64,000 nt of DNA. Source: Pontibacter arcticus (GTDB lineage: Bacteria; Bacteroidota; Bacteroidia; Cytophagales; Hymenobacteraceae). The stretch spans positions 682,001 to 746,000 of the forward strand of contig NZ_QMDV01000002.1 in NCBI RefSeq assembly GCF_003284895.1, written 5' to 3'. Below, piece after piece: positions 37,691 through 46,766 of this stretch. Both the position numbers and the translations under genes were made by a program. The notes under the pieces are model-generated. The model was not told the DNA's origin, did not search any database, and saw nothing but the letters and a program-made list of their open reading frames with translations. Numbering within the stretch: position 1 is the stretch's first letter; every line of letters starts with the position of its first letter.

Positions 37691-38875
37691 ATGTCATTCA
37701 TAAAATTATACTTAGCTCCCGGTAAAGAACACTCGCTTAAACGCAGACACCCCTGGGTTTTTTCCGGGGCAATACGCAAAGCAGACGGCGAACCGGCAGA
37801 GGGCGAAATTGTAGAAGTATATTCGAGCAAACACGAGTTTCTGGGGATGGGCCATTATGCCCCGGGCTCTATTGCCGTGCGTATTATTTCGTTTGAGCAG
37901 GTAGAGCCGGATTATACTTTCTGGCTGAACAAAGTACAACAAGCTTATACTTACCGCAAAGGTTTAGGTTTGGTCGATAACCCACAAACCGATGTGTACC
38001 GTTTAGTGTATGCCGAAGGCGATGGTGTGCCGGGCCTGATCGTGGATATGTACAAAGATACGGCTGTGGTGCAGGCGCACTCGCTGGGTATGTATTATGC
38101 GCGCGAGCACGTAGCTAACGCCCTGAAAGAAATTTACGGCGACAAACTAAAAGCGATCTACGATAAAAGTGCGGAATCCTTATCAACCAAATCGCCGGTT
38201 GATGCAGTAAACGGCTATTTGTACGGAGAATCTACGGGCGGCGTAGTGGTAACCGAAAACGAGAACAGGTTTTTTATTGATTGGGAAACAGGTCAGAAAA
38301 CAGGCTTTTTCATCGATCAGCGCGAAAACCGCGAGCTGCTGGCCCGTTATATCAAAGGCAAATCAGTGCTCAACACGTTCTGTTATACTGGCGGATTCTC
38401 AGTTTATGCTTTAAATGCCGGAGCCGCGGAAGTACACTCCGTGGATGTCTCTAAAAAAGCGATCGAGCTGACCGAAAAGAACGCCGAACTTAGCAACCAC
38501 CCCGAAAACCACGAAGCCTGGGCCGTGGATACCTTTGAGTTCCTGAAAGGCAAAGAAGAACGCTATGATGTCATCGTACTAGACCCTCCTGCGTTTGCCA
38601 AAAGCCAGAAAGTACGCCACAATGCGCTGATGGGCTACAAACGCCTGAACGCCGAAGCACTGAAGAAAATAAAGCCGGGTGGTATACTTTTCACGTTCTC
38701 GTGCTCGCAGGTTGTAGACAAATACCTGTTTAACAGCACCGTGATGGCAGCCGCCATTGAAGCAGGCCGGAACATCAAGATCATGCACCACTTGTCTCAA
38801 CCAGCCGATCACCCGATTTCCATTTTCCATCCGGAAGGCGAATACCTGAAAGGCCTGGTTCTTTTCGTAGAATAG
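37691..38875 (+). CDS. Class I SAM-dependent 23S rRNA methyltransferase (RlmI/RlmK type)
   Basis: A 394-aa protein. An N-terminal PUA-like domain (HPWVFSGAIRKADGEPAEGEIVEV) is followed by the SAM-binding part VLNTFCYTGGFSVYAL and the catalytic region DVIVLDPPAFAKS. YGESTGGVVVTENENRFFIDWETGQKTGFFIDQRENR (given here in meaning: the linker to the catalytic domain) is typical for RlmI-like enzymes that methylate a cytosine of 23S rRNA. A bidirectional terminator follows. Confidence 0.9.
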   Translation: MSFIKLYLAPGKEHSLKRRHPWVFSGAIRKADGEPAEGEIVEVYSSKHEFLGMGHYAPGSIAVRIISFEQVEPDYTFWLNKVQQAYTYRKGLGLVDNPQTDVYRLVYAEGDGVPGLIVDMYKDTAVVQAHSLGMYYAREHVANALKEIYGDKLKAIYDKSAESLSTKSPVDAVNGYLYGESTGGVVVTENENRFFIDWETGQKTGFFIDQRENRELLARYIKGKSVLNTFCYTGGFSVYALNAGAAEVHSVDVSKKAIELTEKNAELSNHPENHEAWAVDTFEFLKGKEERYDVIVLDPPAFAKSQKVRHNALMGYKRLNAEALKKIKPGGILFTFSCSQVVDKYLFNSTVMAAAIEAGRNIKIMHHLSQPADHPISIFHPEGEYLKGLVLFVE

Positions 38876-38884
38876 AAATGAAAC

Positions 38885-38920
38885 AAAAATCCCCGGCAAG
38901 TATAAATGCCGGGGATTTTT
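38885..38920. terminator. Bidirectional terminator with heptamer in the loop
   Basis: AAAAATCCCCGGCA (38885-38898) pairs perfectly with 38907-38920; the 8-nt loop is AGTATAAA. It lies between two convergent genes (the second ends at 38924). Confidence 0.93.
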
Positions 38921-38923
38921 GTT

Positions 38924-40321
38924 TTAAAGTATAACAAGCTCCAGGCCTGCAGTTAGTATTTGGGGCAACTCCATCCGGATGCGCCACTCTTTGGGGTAAT
39001 AATTATTGATGCGATTGCCAATCTGTTTGGCCCAGCCCAGGGGCAGGTTCTTGTATTGCATTAGTACCCAGTCGTTGCCGCTTGTGCCGAGGCTGATGTC
39101 TTCCTTTCGTAAATAGCGCAGCGCGGTTTCCAGGTCGAGTTCGGCGGTGTTAAACTGCGCTTTGTTGAGGTGCTGCGAAAGTGCCAGCGCATGCAGCGGT
39201 TTTATCTTTTTACCGTTCACCTCGGCTACTTCTGTTCCGGCGTACACCACATACAGTTTCTGGTATACTTCATCAGCAGCTTCAAACAAACTGGCAGGTA
39301 TGGCAGAAATGATCTCGTTGTGCTGCAGCCATTCATACTTTTCAGGTGCTAGCAGCCAGTTTTCTACCAACGCTTTTTCTTTTTTGCCGGCCAGGGTCAG
39401 TTTATACTTTTTCTTTTTGGAGGAAGTATGGTTTTCTGTTGCTGTGCCGCCTTTGCGCAACACGGCCATAAAAAAGCCTTCGCCCTGTACCAGGTGCGGA
39501 TAAAAACGGTAGCCCTGTATACTTTCCATACTTGATTCGGTAATGCCCCAGGCCGGATCGAGCGCCAGTTTTATACTTTGGGCATCTTCGCGGTCGGCAA
39601 GCCAGGCCATATTTTCTTCGTTTTCGGCTTCGTTCCAGGTGCAGGTGCTGTAAATTAAAATGCCGCCCGGTTTCAGGGCATCCCATACTTCCGTCAGGAT
39701 GCGTTGCTGGCGCTGGGCACAAAGCTTTACATTATCCTCCGACCATTCGGTAATCGCGCCCGGATCTTTCCGGAACATACCCTCTCCGCTGCAAGGCGCA
39801 TCCACCACCATTACATCAAAAAAAGCAGAAAACTTACTTAAATCGCGTGGGTCGTTGTTGGTTACGAGCACGTTGCCACTTCCCCATTTGGCAATATTTT
39901 CGGCCAGGATATGGGCGCGGCTTCGGATCACTTCGTTGGCAACTAGCAAACTATCCTCCGAAATTAAACCGGCCAGCAACGTCGATTTACCGCCTGGTGC
40001 CCCGCAAAGATCAAGTACATGCAGTTGTTGCGAAAGATCGGTGGACTGCTGCAAAGCCTGCTCTATAAACATCGAACTGGCTTCCTGCACATAATAAGCA
40101 CCACCGTGCAAAACAGGGTCGAGTGTGAAAGCCGGGCGATGAGGCAGATAATAACCGGAAGCGGACCAGGGCACGCGGGGCAGATCGGTTGGTAACTGCG
40201 CTTTAGCGGCGTTTACCCGAATACTGACAGGGGGCGTTTGCGTTAAAGCCTGCTCGAATTGTGGGTACGCGGCACCAAGTTGCTGCTGCATACGGGTTGC
40301 AAAAGAAGTAGGAAGATTCAT
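38924..40321 (-). CDS. NOL1/NOP2/Sun rRNA (cytosine-C5) methyltransferase, RsmF type
   Basis: A 465-aa protein. SAM site: VLDLCGAPGGKSTLLAGL; the two catalytic cysteines lie in VVDAPCSGEGMFRKDP and YSTCTWNEAENE. A C-terminal RsmF-like RNA-binding region follows (about 300-465). E. coli RsmF is 479 aa, close to this length. It methylates a cytosine of 16S rRNA. Confidence 0.9.
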   Translation of the reverse strand: MNLPTSFATRMQQQLGAAYPQFEQALTQTPPVSIRVNAAKAQLPTDLPRVPWSASGYYLPHRPAFTLDPVLHGGAYYVQEASSMFIEQALQQSTDLSQQLHVLDLCGAPGGKSTLLAGLISEDSLLVANEVIRSRAHILAENIAKWGSGNVLVTNNDPRDLSKFSAFFDVMVVDAPCSGEGMFRKDPGAITEWSEDNVKLCAQRQQRILTEVWDALKPGGILIYSTCTWNEAENEENMAWLADREDAQSIKLALDPAWGITESSMESIQGYRFYPHLVQGEGFFMAVLRKGGTATENHTSSKKKKYKLTLAGKKEKALVENWLLAPEKYEWLQHNEIISAIPASLFEAADEVYQKLYVVYAGTEVAEVNGKKIKPLHALALSQHLNKAQFNTAELDLETALRYLRKEDISLGTSGNDWVLMQYKNLPLGWAKQIGNRINNYYPKEWRIRMELPQILTAGLELVIL

Positions 40322-40365
40322 CAGCCGCTAAAGGTAACAGAAAAATAAGCCGAAGTAAAATGCCG

Positions 40366-40767
40366 CTACGCGTTTGTATGTTGCTTCAATTCCAGGTACT
40401 CATTCAGCACAGGTATATCAGCCGGACACCAATCATACTTTTTAAGATCTGACAAGGTAGACCATTGGTACGAGCGGTGCTCTGTTAAGCTTACATTACC
40501 GCCTTTGTAACGGCAGATAAAAGGGATCAGTTCGATGACCAGGTTATCCGGAAAAGTATGAATGACAGAAGTAAGGCGGAAAACAGGTTCGATGGCAATA
40601 TTAAGCTCCTCCTTAATCTCGCGGACAAGGGCTGCTTCTTCCGTTTCGTTGGGCTCGAGTTTGCCTCCGGGATATTCCCATAAAAAAGGCTGCGACATTT
40701 TGCCACTTCGCTGTGTCACTAAAACCCGGCCCTGCTGTTCAATAATGGCGCAGGTTACTTTAATCAT
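40366..40767 (-). CDS. NUDIX hydrolase, MutT-like
   Basis: A 133-aa protein. The Nudix box GKLEPNETEEAALVREIKEELNI is complete (described in family form GX5EX7REUXEEXGU), positioned in the usual place. It probably cleanses oxidised or non-canonical nucleoside triphosphates. Its start overlaps the stop of the upstream acyltransferase gene by 4 bases (ATGA), indicating an operon. Confidence 0.92.
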   Translation of the reverse strand: MIKVTCAIIEQQGRVLVTQRSGKMSQPFLWEYPGGKLEPNETEEAALVREIKEELNIAIEPVFRLTSVIHTFPDNLVIELIPFICRYKGGNVSLTEHRSYQWSTLSDLKKYDWCPADIPVLNEYLELKQHTNA

Positions 40768-41798
40768 AGTTTGTGGTTTGTACTATCAACTTTATTTTTT
40801 TTAAATAAAGTACTAAGCAAAAGCACAAATGGTTTTTCGACCTGAAAAAATAAATAACCCGAAGCCAGGCAGATGAACAGGTTGTAATACAGATCGCCAT
40901 ACTTTTCGACGAGGCCAAAGTACAAAACCTGGACTAAAAAAATGTGATACGAGGCTTTGCCTAACGCAGCAAAAAACACCAGTATTACATTATTAGATGT
41001 TGATGGCAGCAACCAGACCGCAAGGGCAATAAGGAACGCCGCATACCCGAACGTACCCACATGCTGCATGCGCCATTCCGGACGAATAAAATCCAGGGCA
41101 ACTTTAGTTTCCTGTAACTGAAACATGAAGATAGCAGCCGCTGCGGCAAGTATGAAAAGTATAAACCTTGTTGAAAAAGCAAATCCGTTTTTAATGGGAA
41201 CTGCCAAGGCAAGCCCAAAAGCGATAGCCGAAAAATAGCGCGGAAAAGCCGCATCGTAGATATATTTATTTTGGCTAAACAAGCCGAAATGCTTTACGCA
41301 AAGTATAAACCCGACTTCCAGCAATACTAACAACACAAGCGTTAGAGCCGGCTTGCGTGCAAAGCCAAAACCGATAATAGGCAGCACGAAAACCGATTGC
41401 AGCAGAAGCGTTAAAAAGTAATTTCCTTTTCCGGAGATGGGCAGCAAACCAAACCAGGTATAGCTGTTAAATGTAAAAACGTCTTCTTTGTAAAGTATAA
41501 ACCAGGCCCAGCCAATCAATAACGAGAGCAGAAAAACGAGCAGGAAAGGCACAAAAATGCGGCTTCCTTTTTTCTGAAAGTATGATTTACTGTATAGGCC
41601 ATTTAGCTTTAGTGTTTTACCAGCAGTTGCTAACCCCAGATTCAGGCCCATGATCACCATAAAAACTGGTACAGCCTGCCAGATATGAAGTATGGCATAG
41701 GAGCTGATCAGGTCTATTTTAGGAAGCGAATGCAGCAGCAACACCGCTAGAATAGCGAGGCCTTTTAACACATCTATTTGCTGAAAATGCTGCTTCAC
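40764..41798 (-). CDS. Membrane acyltransferase family 3 protein
   Basis: About 344 aa with ten hydrophobic segments. The N-terminal FQQIDVLKGLAILAVLLLHS matches the acyltransferase-3 family (R/Q-x-L/I-D-x-L-K-G...H), which O-acetylates sugars or other envelope polymers. An ATG at 41885 would make it 29 residues longer but lies inside the upstream terminator hairpin; a perfect -7 element (TATATTTG, 41838-41845 on the minus strand) points to the GTG at 41798. Confidence 0.8.
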   Translation of the reverse strand: MKQHFQQIDVLKGLAILAVLLLHSLPKIDLISSYAILHIWQAVPVFMVIMGLNLGLATAGKTLKLNGLYSKSYFQKKGSRIFVPFLLVFLLSLLIGWAWFILYKEDVFTFNSYTWFGLLPISGKGNYFLTLLLQSVFVLPIIGFGFARKPALTLVLLVLLEVGFILCVKHFGLFSQNKYIYDAAFPRYFSAIAFGLALAVPIKNGFAFSTRFILFILAAAAAIFMFQLQETKVALDFIRPEWRMQHVGTFGYAAFLIALAVWLLPSTSNNVILVFFAALGKASYHIFLVQVLYFGLVEKYGDLYYNLFICLASGYLFFQVEKPFVLLLSTLFKKNKVDSTNHKL

Positions 41799-41837
41799 CA
41801 GGTATACTTTATTGTTTGTTCTGTTTAAAGTTTGATG

Positions 41838-41845
41838 CAAATATA
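41838..41845 (-). promoter_or_regulatory. Candidate -7 element of the acyltransferase gene
   Basis: Read on the minus strand, TATATTTG fully matches TAnnTTTG. Transcription would start near 41831, 33 bases before the GTG at 41798. It decides the start of the gene. Confidence 0.5.
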
Positions 41846-41872
41846 GGATATCCGGAACTGAATCAGCATAAA

Positions 41873-41901
41873 AAAAGCCCTGCATTGCTGGCAGGGCTTT
41901 T
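41873..41901 (-). terminator. Terminator of gpsA
   Basis: AAAAGCCCTGC (41873-41883) pairs perfectly with GCAGGGCTTTT (41891-41901), 7-nt loop; T-run on the minus strand. Confidence 0.9.
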
Positions 41902-41919
41902 CATACTTTAAAAGTATAC

Positions 41920-42909
41920 TTAGGTTAACTTTTCTTTCAGGATCTCAAACTCCATGGTGGGTGAAATACGATCGTATAAAATCAGGTAGACGGCATTCGT
42001 GATGGGCATCTCTACTTTATACTTTTTATTGAGCTCATAAATGCTTTGCACCGCATAATAGCCCTCTGCCACCATGTTCATTTCTACCTGCGCTGATTTA
42101 ACCGTATATCCCCGCCCGATCATGTTACCAAATGTACGGTTGCGGCTGAACTGCGAATAAGCTGTAACCAGCAGATCACCTAAATAAGCTGAACCGGTTA
42201 GCGCACGGTGTTGTGGCATGATGGCATCCAGGAAACGTTCGATCTCGAACATCGCATTCGAAACAAGCACTGCCTGAAAGTTATCGCCATAGTTCAGGCC
42301 GCGCGCAATGCCGCATGCAAGTGCAATTATGTTTTTCATCACGGCACAATACTCGATGCCATCCAGGTCTTCGAGTGGGTTCGCCTTTACGTAACGGTTG
42401 CGAAGCAAGGCACAAAAACGCTCGGCTGTCGGCAAATCGTAAGAGCCAATTGTTAAGTAGGATTGCTTTTCCAGGGCAACTTCCTCGGCGTGGCAAGGCC
42501 CGGCAATTACCAGCTGGTGTGTGTTGGGCACCTGGTACTGGCGCGCCAGGTAATCCGTGATCAGGATATTTTCCTTCGGGATCATGCCTTTTATTGCCGA
42601 GACCACTACCTTGCCGGCAAAAGCATCTTCCGGTAAATCAGCAAGCGCCTGCTGCACAAACGCAGCAGGCACAGCCAGTATAATCCAGTCCGCAGCTGCC
42701 ACCACTTCCTGTATGGCAACTGATGGTTTTACATATTCCAGGTTAAAGGAAATACCGCTCAGGTAACGCGGATTATGTTTGTAAGTATGCAGGTGCTCTA
42801 CATCCTGTTTGTTGCGCATCCACCAGTGTACCTCCGATTTATTTTCCGAAAGAATCTTCACCAGAGCGGTTGCCCAGCTTCCGCCTCCTAATACTGCTAC
42901 TTTTTCCAA
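41920..42909 (-). CDS. gpsA: Glycerol-3-phosphate dehydrogenase [NAD(P)+]
   Basis: A 329-aa enzyme. VAVLGGGSWATALVKILSEN is the GpsA Rossmann motif, IAGPCHAEEVALEKQSYLT and CAVMKNIIALACGIARGLNYGDN the catalytic part (Lys in AVMKN). It makes sn-glycerol-3-phosphate for phospholipid synthesis. A 15-base gap to the efflux MFP gene upstream suggests it may share its transcript. Confidence 0.96.
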   Translation of the reverse strand: MEKVAVLGGGSWATALVKILSENKSEVHWWMRNKQDVEHLHTYKHNPRYLSGISFNLEYVKPSVAIQEVVAAADWIILAVPAAFVQQALADLPEDAFAGKVVVSAIKGMIPKENILITDYLARQYQVPNTHQLVIAGPCHAEEVALEKQSYLTIGSYDLPTAERFCALLRNRYVKANPLEDLDGIEYCAVMKNIIALACGIARGLNYGDNFQAVLVSNAMFEIERFLDAIMPQHRALTGSAYLGDLLVTAYSQFSRNRTFGNMIGRGYTVKSAQVEMNMVAEGYYAVQSIYELNKKYKVEMPITNAVYLILYDRISPTMEFEILKEKLT

Positions 42910-42924
42910 ATCAGTGTTTATTCG

Positions 42925-44319
42925 TTAATCTTCGTCTTCATTTGTCTCGGCTGCAATAGCCGCCTTGTCCAGCGATTTAGCATCTTTTACCGCTACGATC
43001 GCTCCGTCTTTTAGTGTTTTAGATACCGCTCTGAAAGGACCTGAAACAATTTGCTGCCCGGCTGTCAGGCCCGACAAAATCTCCATGTGCTCGAAGTCAC
43101 TGATGCCGGTTTTCACTTTTACAGCTTTCACTTTATTTGTGGCCTTTTCATACACAAAAACAACTTCCTCTACTTTTGCAGCCGGTTTGTTTTCGTCTTT
43201 TTCTTCTGTAGCGTTGGTATTGGCTTCGCCTTCCTTCGCAGTTTCGCCGCCTTTGTTGTCTTCAGAACGAGTAGTTACAGCAGATAACGGCACACCAAGT
43301 ACATTATTCTTTTTCTCTGTGATGATGTCTACAGAAGCGGTCATGCCCGGACGGAAAGGATGCGTATTGTTTTTTGCCAGATGGCTGTAAGAATCGTTGA
43401 TCAAACGGATGCGCACTTCAAATTCGGTTACGGCTTCGAGTGTCGTGGCGTCTTTGGCCGTGTTGGCAATAGCTGTTACAATTCCTTTGAATTTTTCATC
43501 GCGGTTTGTATAAGAGTCTACTTCCACTTCCACCGAGTCGCCCATCGTTACACGTACAATGTCATTCTCGTTTACATTTACGCGTACTTCCATGTTGTTC
43601 AGGTTAGCGATACGCATGATCTCGGTACCGGCCATTTGCGATGTACCTACCACACGCTCGCCGCGCTCCACATTTAATTTAGAAACGATCCCGCTAACCG
43701 GTGCATAAATGGTTGTTTTGTTGAGGTTTTCGCGAGCATCTTTAAGGGAAGCCTGGGCATTCTGTACACTGAAACCTGACGCACGCACGCTCTGGCGCAA
43801 TGATTCGATCTCCTGTTTAGTCGCTTCGTAGGTTGCCTTGATCTGCTGCCACTCCTGCTGCGAAATTACTTTCTGGTTAAACAGGGCTTCGTTACGGGCA
43901 TAATTTTGTTCTACCTGCTTAAAGTTAGCTTCTGCCTGGCCTAAACGGGCTCTGGATTGAGCTACGTTGGCGCGAGCCGTGTTTACAGCAGCCTCCTGGG
44001 CATCTACCATCGACTGGTAGTTATCCGGGCGGATACGTAGTAAAAGCTGGCCTTTTACTACCGAATCGCCTTCTGCAACATTTAATTCTGTGATCTCACC
44101 TGAAACGTCCGGGCTGATCTTCACTTCTGTTTCCGGCTGAATTTTTCCGGAAGCGCTTACTTTTTCAACGATCGTAACATTTTTGGCATCTGCCAGCACT
44201 ACTTCAGTTCCAGACTCTTTGCCAAGCCAGCCAGCTTTTTTCGCAACCAGCACACCTACCAGCAACAGAACAAGAACACCGATCAGAATCGGAATGAGTT
44301 TTGATTTTTTCTTAGCCAT
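42925..44319 (-). CDS. Efflux RND/MacA-type periplasmic adaptor (membrane fusion protein)
   Basis: A 464-aa protein. A short basic N-terminus and one transmembrane helix (LIPILIGVLVLLLVGVLVAKK) are followed by a lipoyl half (VSASGKIQPETEVKISPDVSGEI), an alpha-helical hairpin (about 95-200), the second lipoyl half and beta-barrel. Near residue 390 lies a Glu/Thr/Asn-rich insertion. It bridges an inner-membrane pump to TolC. No pump gene is adjacent; it is five bases from the tolC-like gene. Confidence 0.9.
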   Translation of the reverse strand: MAKKKSKLIPILIGVLVLLLVGVLVAKKAGWLGKESGTEVVLADAKNVTIVEKVSASGKIQPETEVKISPDVSGEITELNVAEGDSVVKGQLLLRIRPDNYQSMVDAQEAAVNTARANVAQSRARLGQAEANFKQVEQNYARNEALFNQKVISQQEWQQIKATYEATKQEIESLRQSVRASGFSVQNAQASLKDARENLNKTTIYAPVSGIVSKLNVERGERVVGTSQMAGTEIMRIANLNNMEVRVNVNENDIVRVTMGDSVEVEVDSYTNRDEKFKGIVTAIANTAKDATTLEAVTEFEVRIRLINDSYSHLAKNNTHPFRPGMTASVDIITEKKNNVLGVPLSAVTTRSEDNKGGETAKEGEANTNATEEKDENKPAAKVEEVVFVYEKATNKVKAVKVKTGISDFEHMEILSGLTAGQQIVSGPFRAVSKTLKDGAIVAVKDAKSLDKAAIAAETNEDED

Positions 44320-44324
44320 AGTTT

Positions 44325-45809
44325 TTAGAAAGAAAGGTCTTTACCCTGATAGAAATCAAGTACTTTTAGTTTAAAGGTATATTCGTATTTAGCCTGCAGC
44401 AAGCTTGATTGTGCACTGCGATAGGTGTTGCCTACAATGTTAAAATCCACTGTATTGATCACGCCGCTATTCAGGCGAAGCTCTGCATTGCGGTAGTTCT
44501 TTTCAGCAGCGATCACCTGGTTTTTAGCTGCAGTATACTTGCGTTGCGCGGCAATGGCATCTACGTGCGCCTGCTCAATCGTCTGCCTTAAATTATTGCG
44601 GGCAATATCGGTATTGATGCGGGCATTTTCCTGATCCAGTTTGGCGCGCTGCACCCCTAAACGGGTTTGCAAGCCATTAAAAACCGGCACCTGCAACGAA
44701 AACCCAAACTGCTTGCCCAGGTTATTATTGAACTGATCAGCAAACGGGTAATCATTTTGGATCGGCGTTCTTACCACATTCGGCGTGTATACTTCCAATG
44801 GAATCGTACCACCAGCATCTGTATACCCCAGTACCTGCCTGGTAAAACCTCTGTTCTCGGTTTGGTAAGTCAGCAGGAAATTATCTGTGTTGTAGAACGT
44901 ATTTAACCCGCCATTCATACTTAGTGTCGGCAAGTAAGCGCCTCTGGCTACATCAATTGCTTTGCTTGCACTTTGCAGACGCAATTCGGCACTTTTAATA
45001 GCAGGTAAAGTTTGCAGGGCCGTTTCATACACCACGGTGGCATCTGTTAATGCCGGGCTTTGGTCGGGCTCCGGAATTTCCGGTATCTCAATCTGGAAGT
45101 TAGAGGATTCTTTCAGGTTAAGCAACTGCACCATGTTCAGGTGGGCAATATCGCGCTGGTTCTGGGCATTGATCACATTCAGCTCATCCGTTGCCAACTG
45201 CGACTCCAGGTCAAGTACCGAGTTTTCTGCCACACTTCCGGCCCGGAACAAGATGTTTGTCCGGTCTAATTGCTGACGCGTTAGTTCCCGTTGTAACTCA
45301 TTGGTTTTGATCAGTTCCTGCGCAAAAAGTATGTTCAGGTAAGACGTGATCAACTGAATGGTGATATCGTTCTGTGCCGATAAGATATCCTGCTCGCTTG
45401 CCTGCAAAGCCAGGCTATTCTGCTTTATCTGGTTTACGGCCTGAAAACCCATAAACAAAGGCACAGACGCGTTAAGCGAAAAGCTGTTACTGCGGTATTG
45501 TTCGTTCCGCAGTTCGCCGATGGTCTGGTTAAGCGTGGTACCATAACTATAGTTGTGGTTGGCATTACCGTTCACGCGCGGTAACCTTGAAAATCTGGAC
45601 TGGTTAACGTTTACTTTGTTCAGGTCGCGGTTTACTTTGCTTTGCTGTACCTGCAGGTTGTTGGCAGTGGCATAATTAATAGCTTCTGCCAGCGACCAGA
45701 TACCGTCTGAACCGGCACCGGTAGCCGGCTGGTCTTGCGCATTTGCGGCGCCGGCACCTGCCAGGGTAATGCCGAGTGCCAGCAAAAGTGTTTTAGAGGT
45801 TTTATTCAT
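44325..45809 (-). CDS. TolC-family outer-membrane efflux channel
   Basis: A 494-aa protein with a signal peptide ending ANAQDQP, two repeated helical outer-membrane-efflux units (about 35-260 and 270-480) and long coiled-coil stretches such as NQVIAAEKNYRNAELRLNSGV. It exports together with the adaptor gene five bases downstream in the same direction. Substrate unknown. Confidence 0.93.
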   Translation of the reverse strand: MNKTSKTLLLALGITLAGAGAANAQDQPATGAGSDGIWSLAEAINYATANNLQVQQSKVNRDLNKVNVNQSRFSRLPRVNGNANHNYSYGTTLNQTIGELRNEQYRSNSFSLNASVPLFMGFQAVNQIKQNSLALQASEQDILSAQNDITIQLITSYLNILFAQELIKTNELQRELTRQQLDRTNILFRAGSVAENSVLDLESQLATDELNVINAQNQRDIAHLNMVQLLNLKESSNFQIEIPEIPEPDQSPALTDATVVYETALQTLPAIKSAELRLQSASKAIDVARGAYLPTLSMNGGLNTFYNTDNFLLTYQTENRGFTRQVLGYTDAGGTIPLEVYTPNVVRTPIQNDYPFADQFNNNLGKQFGFSLQVPVFNGLQTRLGVQRAKLDQENARINTDIARNNLRQTIEQAHVDAIAAQRKYTAAKNQVIAAEKNYRNAELRLNSGVINTVDFNIVGNTYRSAQSSLLQAKYEYTFKLKVLDFYQGKDLSF

Positions 45810-45823
45810 AGTTTGATGTTCGG

Positions 45824-46501
45824 TTACAGGTCGATGTTCGGGATGTAAACCACATTTTTTATCCAGCTGAGTTGTTTCAGGTATTCTAAGGTAATGGGCT
45901 TTATACCAGAGTCCATTTCAATGAACTGGCGCGCCATCTCGTTCCGGCCTTTCCGGGAAACGCTCATGGTAGCAATGTTGCAATCGTCATGGGCCAGCAC
46001 CGACGATACAAAAGCTATACTTCCCTTCACGTCATCCGCATCAATAATCATGGTATGGAGCGTAGCCGAGAAATCTGCCGTAAAGCCATCAACCTCCACT
46101 ATTTTGATCACGCCACCGCCCCTACTTTGCCCGATCACTTCTACCTCGCGGCCGGCAGCCATCAGGTTCAGCTTAATGGTGTTTGGGTGCATGGTGGAGG
46201 CATTGCCCACCGATTTGAAAGTATACTTTAAGCCTTGTTCAGCTGCATGGTCGAAGGCTTCTTTAATGCGTTTATCGTCCGTTTTGAAATCCAGGAGGCC
46301 GGCTACAATGGCGCGGTCGCTTCCGTGGCCTTCGTAAGTGCGGGCAAACGAGTTATAAAAAGTAATAATGGCTTCTTCGGGTTTTGCACCCAATATCCGG
46401 ATGGCAGCGCGGGCAATCCGGACCACGCCGGCAGTATGCGAGCTGGAAGGTCCGATCATCACAGGTCCGATCATATCAAAAACGCTACTTTTCTCAGCCA
46501 T
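45824..46501 (-). CDS. sdaAB: L-serine dehydratase (iron-sulfur type), beta subunit
   Basis: A 225-aa protein. FDMIGPVMIGPSSSHTAGVVRIAR is the conserved N-terminal segment of the beta domain; an ACT-like domain occupies about 150-225 (LAHDDCNIATMSVSRKGR). With an alpha subunit it deaminates serine to pyruvate; no alpha subunit is adjacent, so it must lie elsewhere. It is 14 bases upstream of the TolC gene on the same strand. Confidence 0.92.
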   Translation of the reverse strand: MAEKSSVFDMIGPVMIGPSSSHTAGVVRIARAAIRILGAKPEEAIITFYNSFARTYEGHGSDRAIVAGLLDFKTDDKRIKEAFDHAAEQGLKYTFKSVGNASTMHPNTIKLNLMAAGREVEVIGQSRGGGVIKIVEVDGFTADFSATLHTMIIDADDVKGSIAFVSSVLAHDDCNIATMSVSRKGRNEMARQFIEMDSGIKPITLEYLKQLSWIKNVVYIPNIDL

Positions 46502-46724
46502 AAGGTCTTATCTATCTAAGCAATATCGTAAATATCAAATTTAACAATTCTGAACTAGTTTTATATACTTTCCACCTATTTTTGGGATTATTTCTACCAA
46601 TACCGCATAAGCCTCTACCAAACCAATCAAAGCACCTTATCTACCGGCAATTGTCTGGTATGCCAGCAGATGGTAAATTATCGTAAAAAGAGTAAGGCAG
46701 CCTTCCTTTTGAAAACCAAATAAG

Positions 46725-46732
46725 TACCTTTG
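46725..46732 (+). promoter_or_regulatory. Candidate -7 element for tryptophan dioxygenase gene
   Basis: TACCTTTG fully matches TAnnTTTG, 34 bases before the start codon. The -33 TTC/TTG match is loose. Nothing else gene-like is seen in the 265-bp gap (46502-46766). Confidence 0.45.
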
Positions 46733-46766
46733 CGCCCAGGATTCATTTGTCTTTAAAACTGAAAAA

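Noticed and set aside
42925-45809. Complete tripartite efflux operon
   Set aside because: Only the adaptor and TolC genes are present; the ABC genes near 50-53 kb are YbbA/YbbP type and far away, so I do not combine them.
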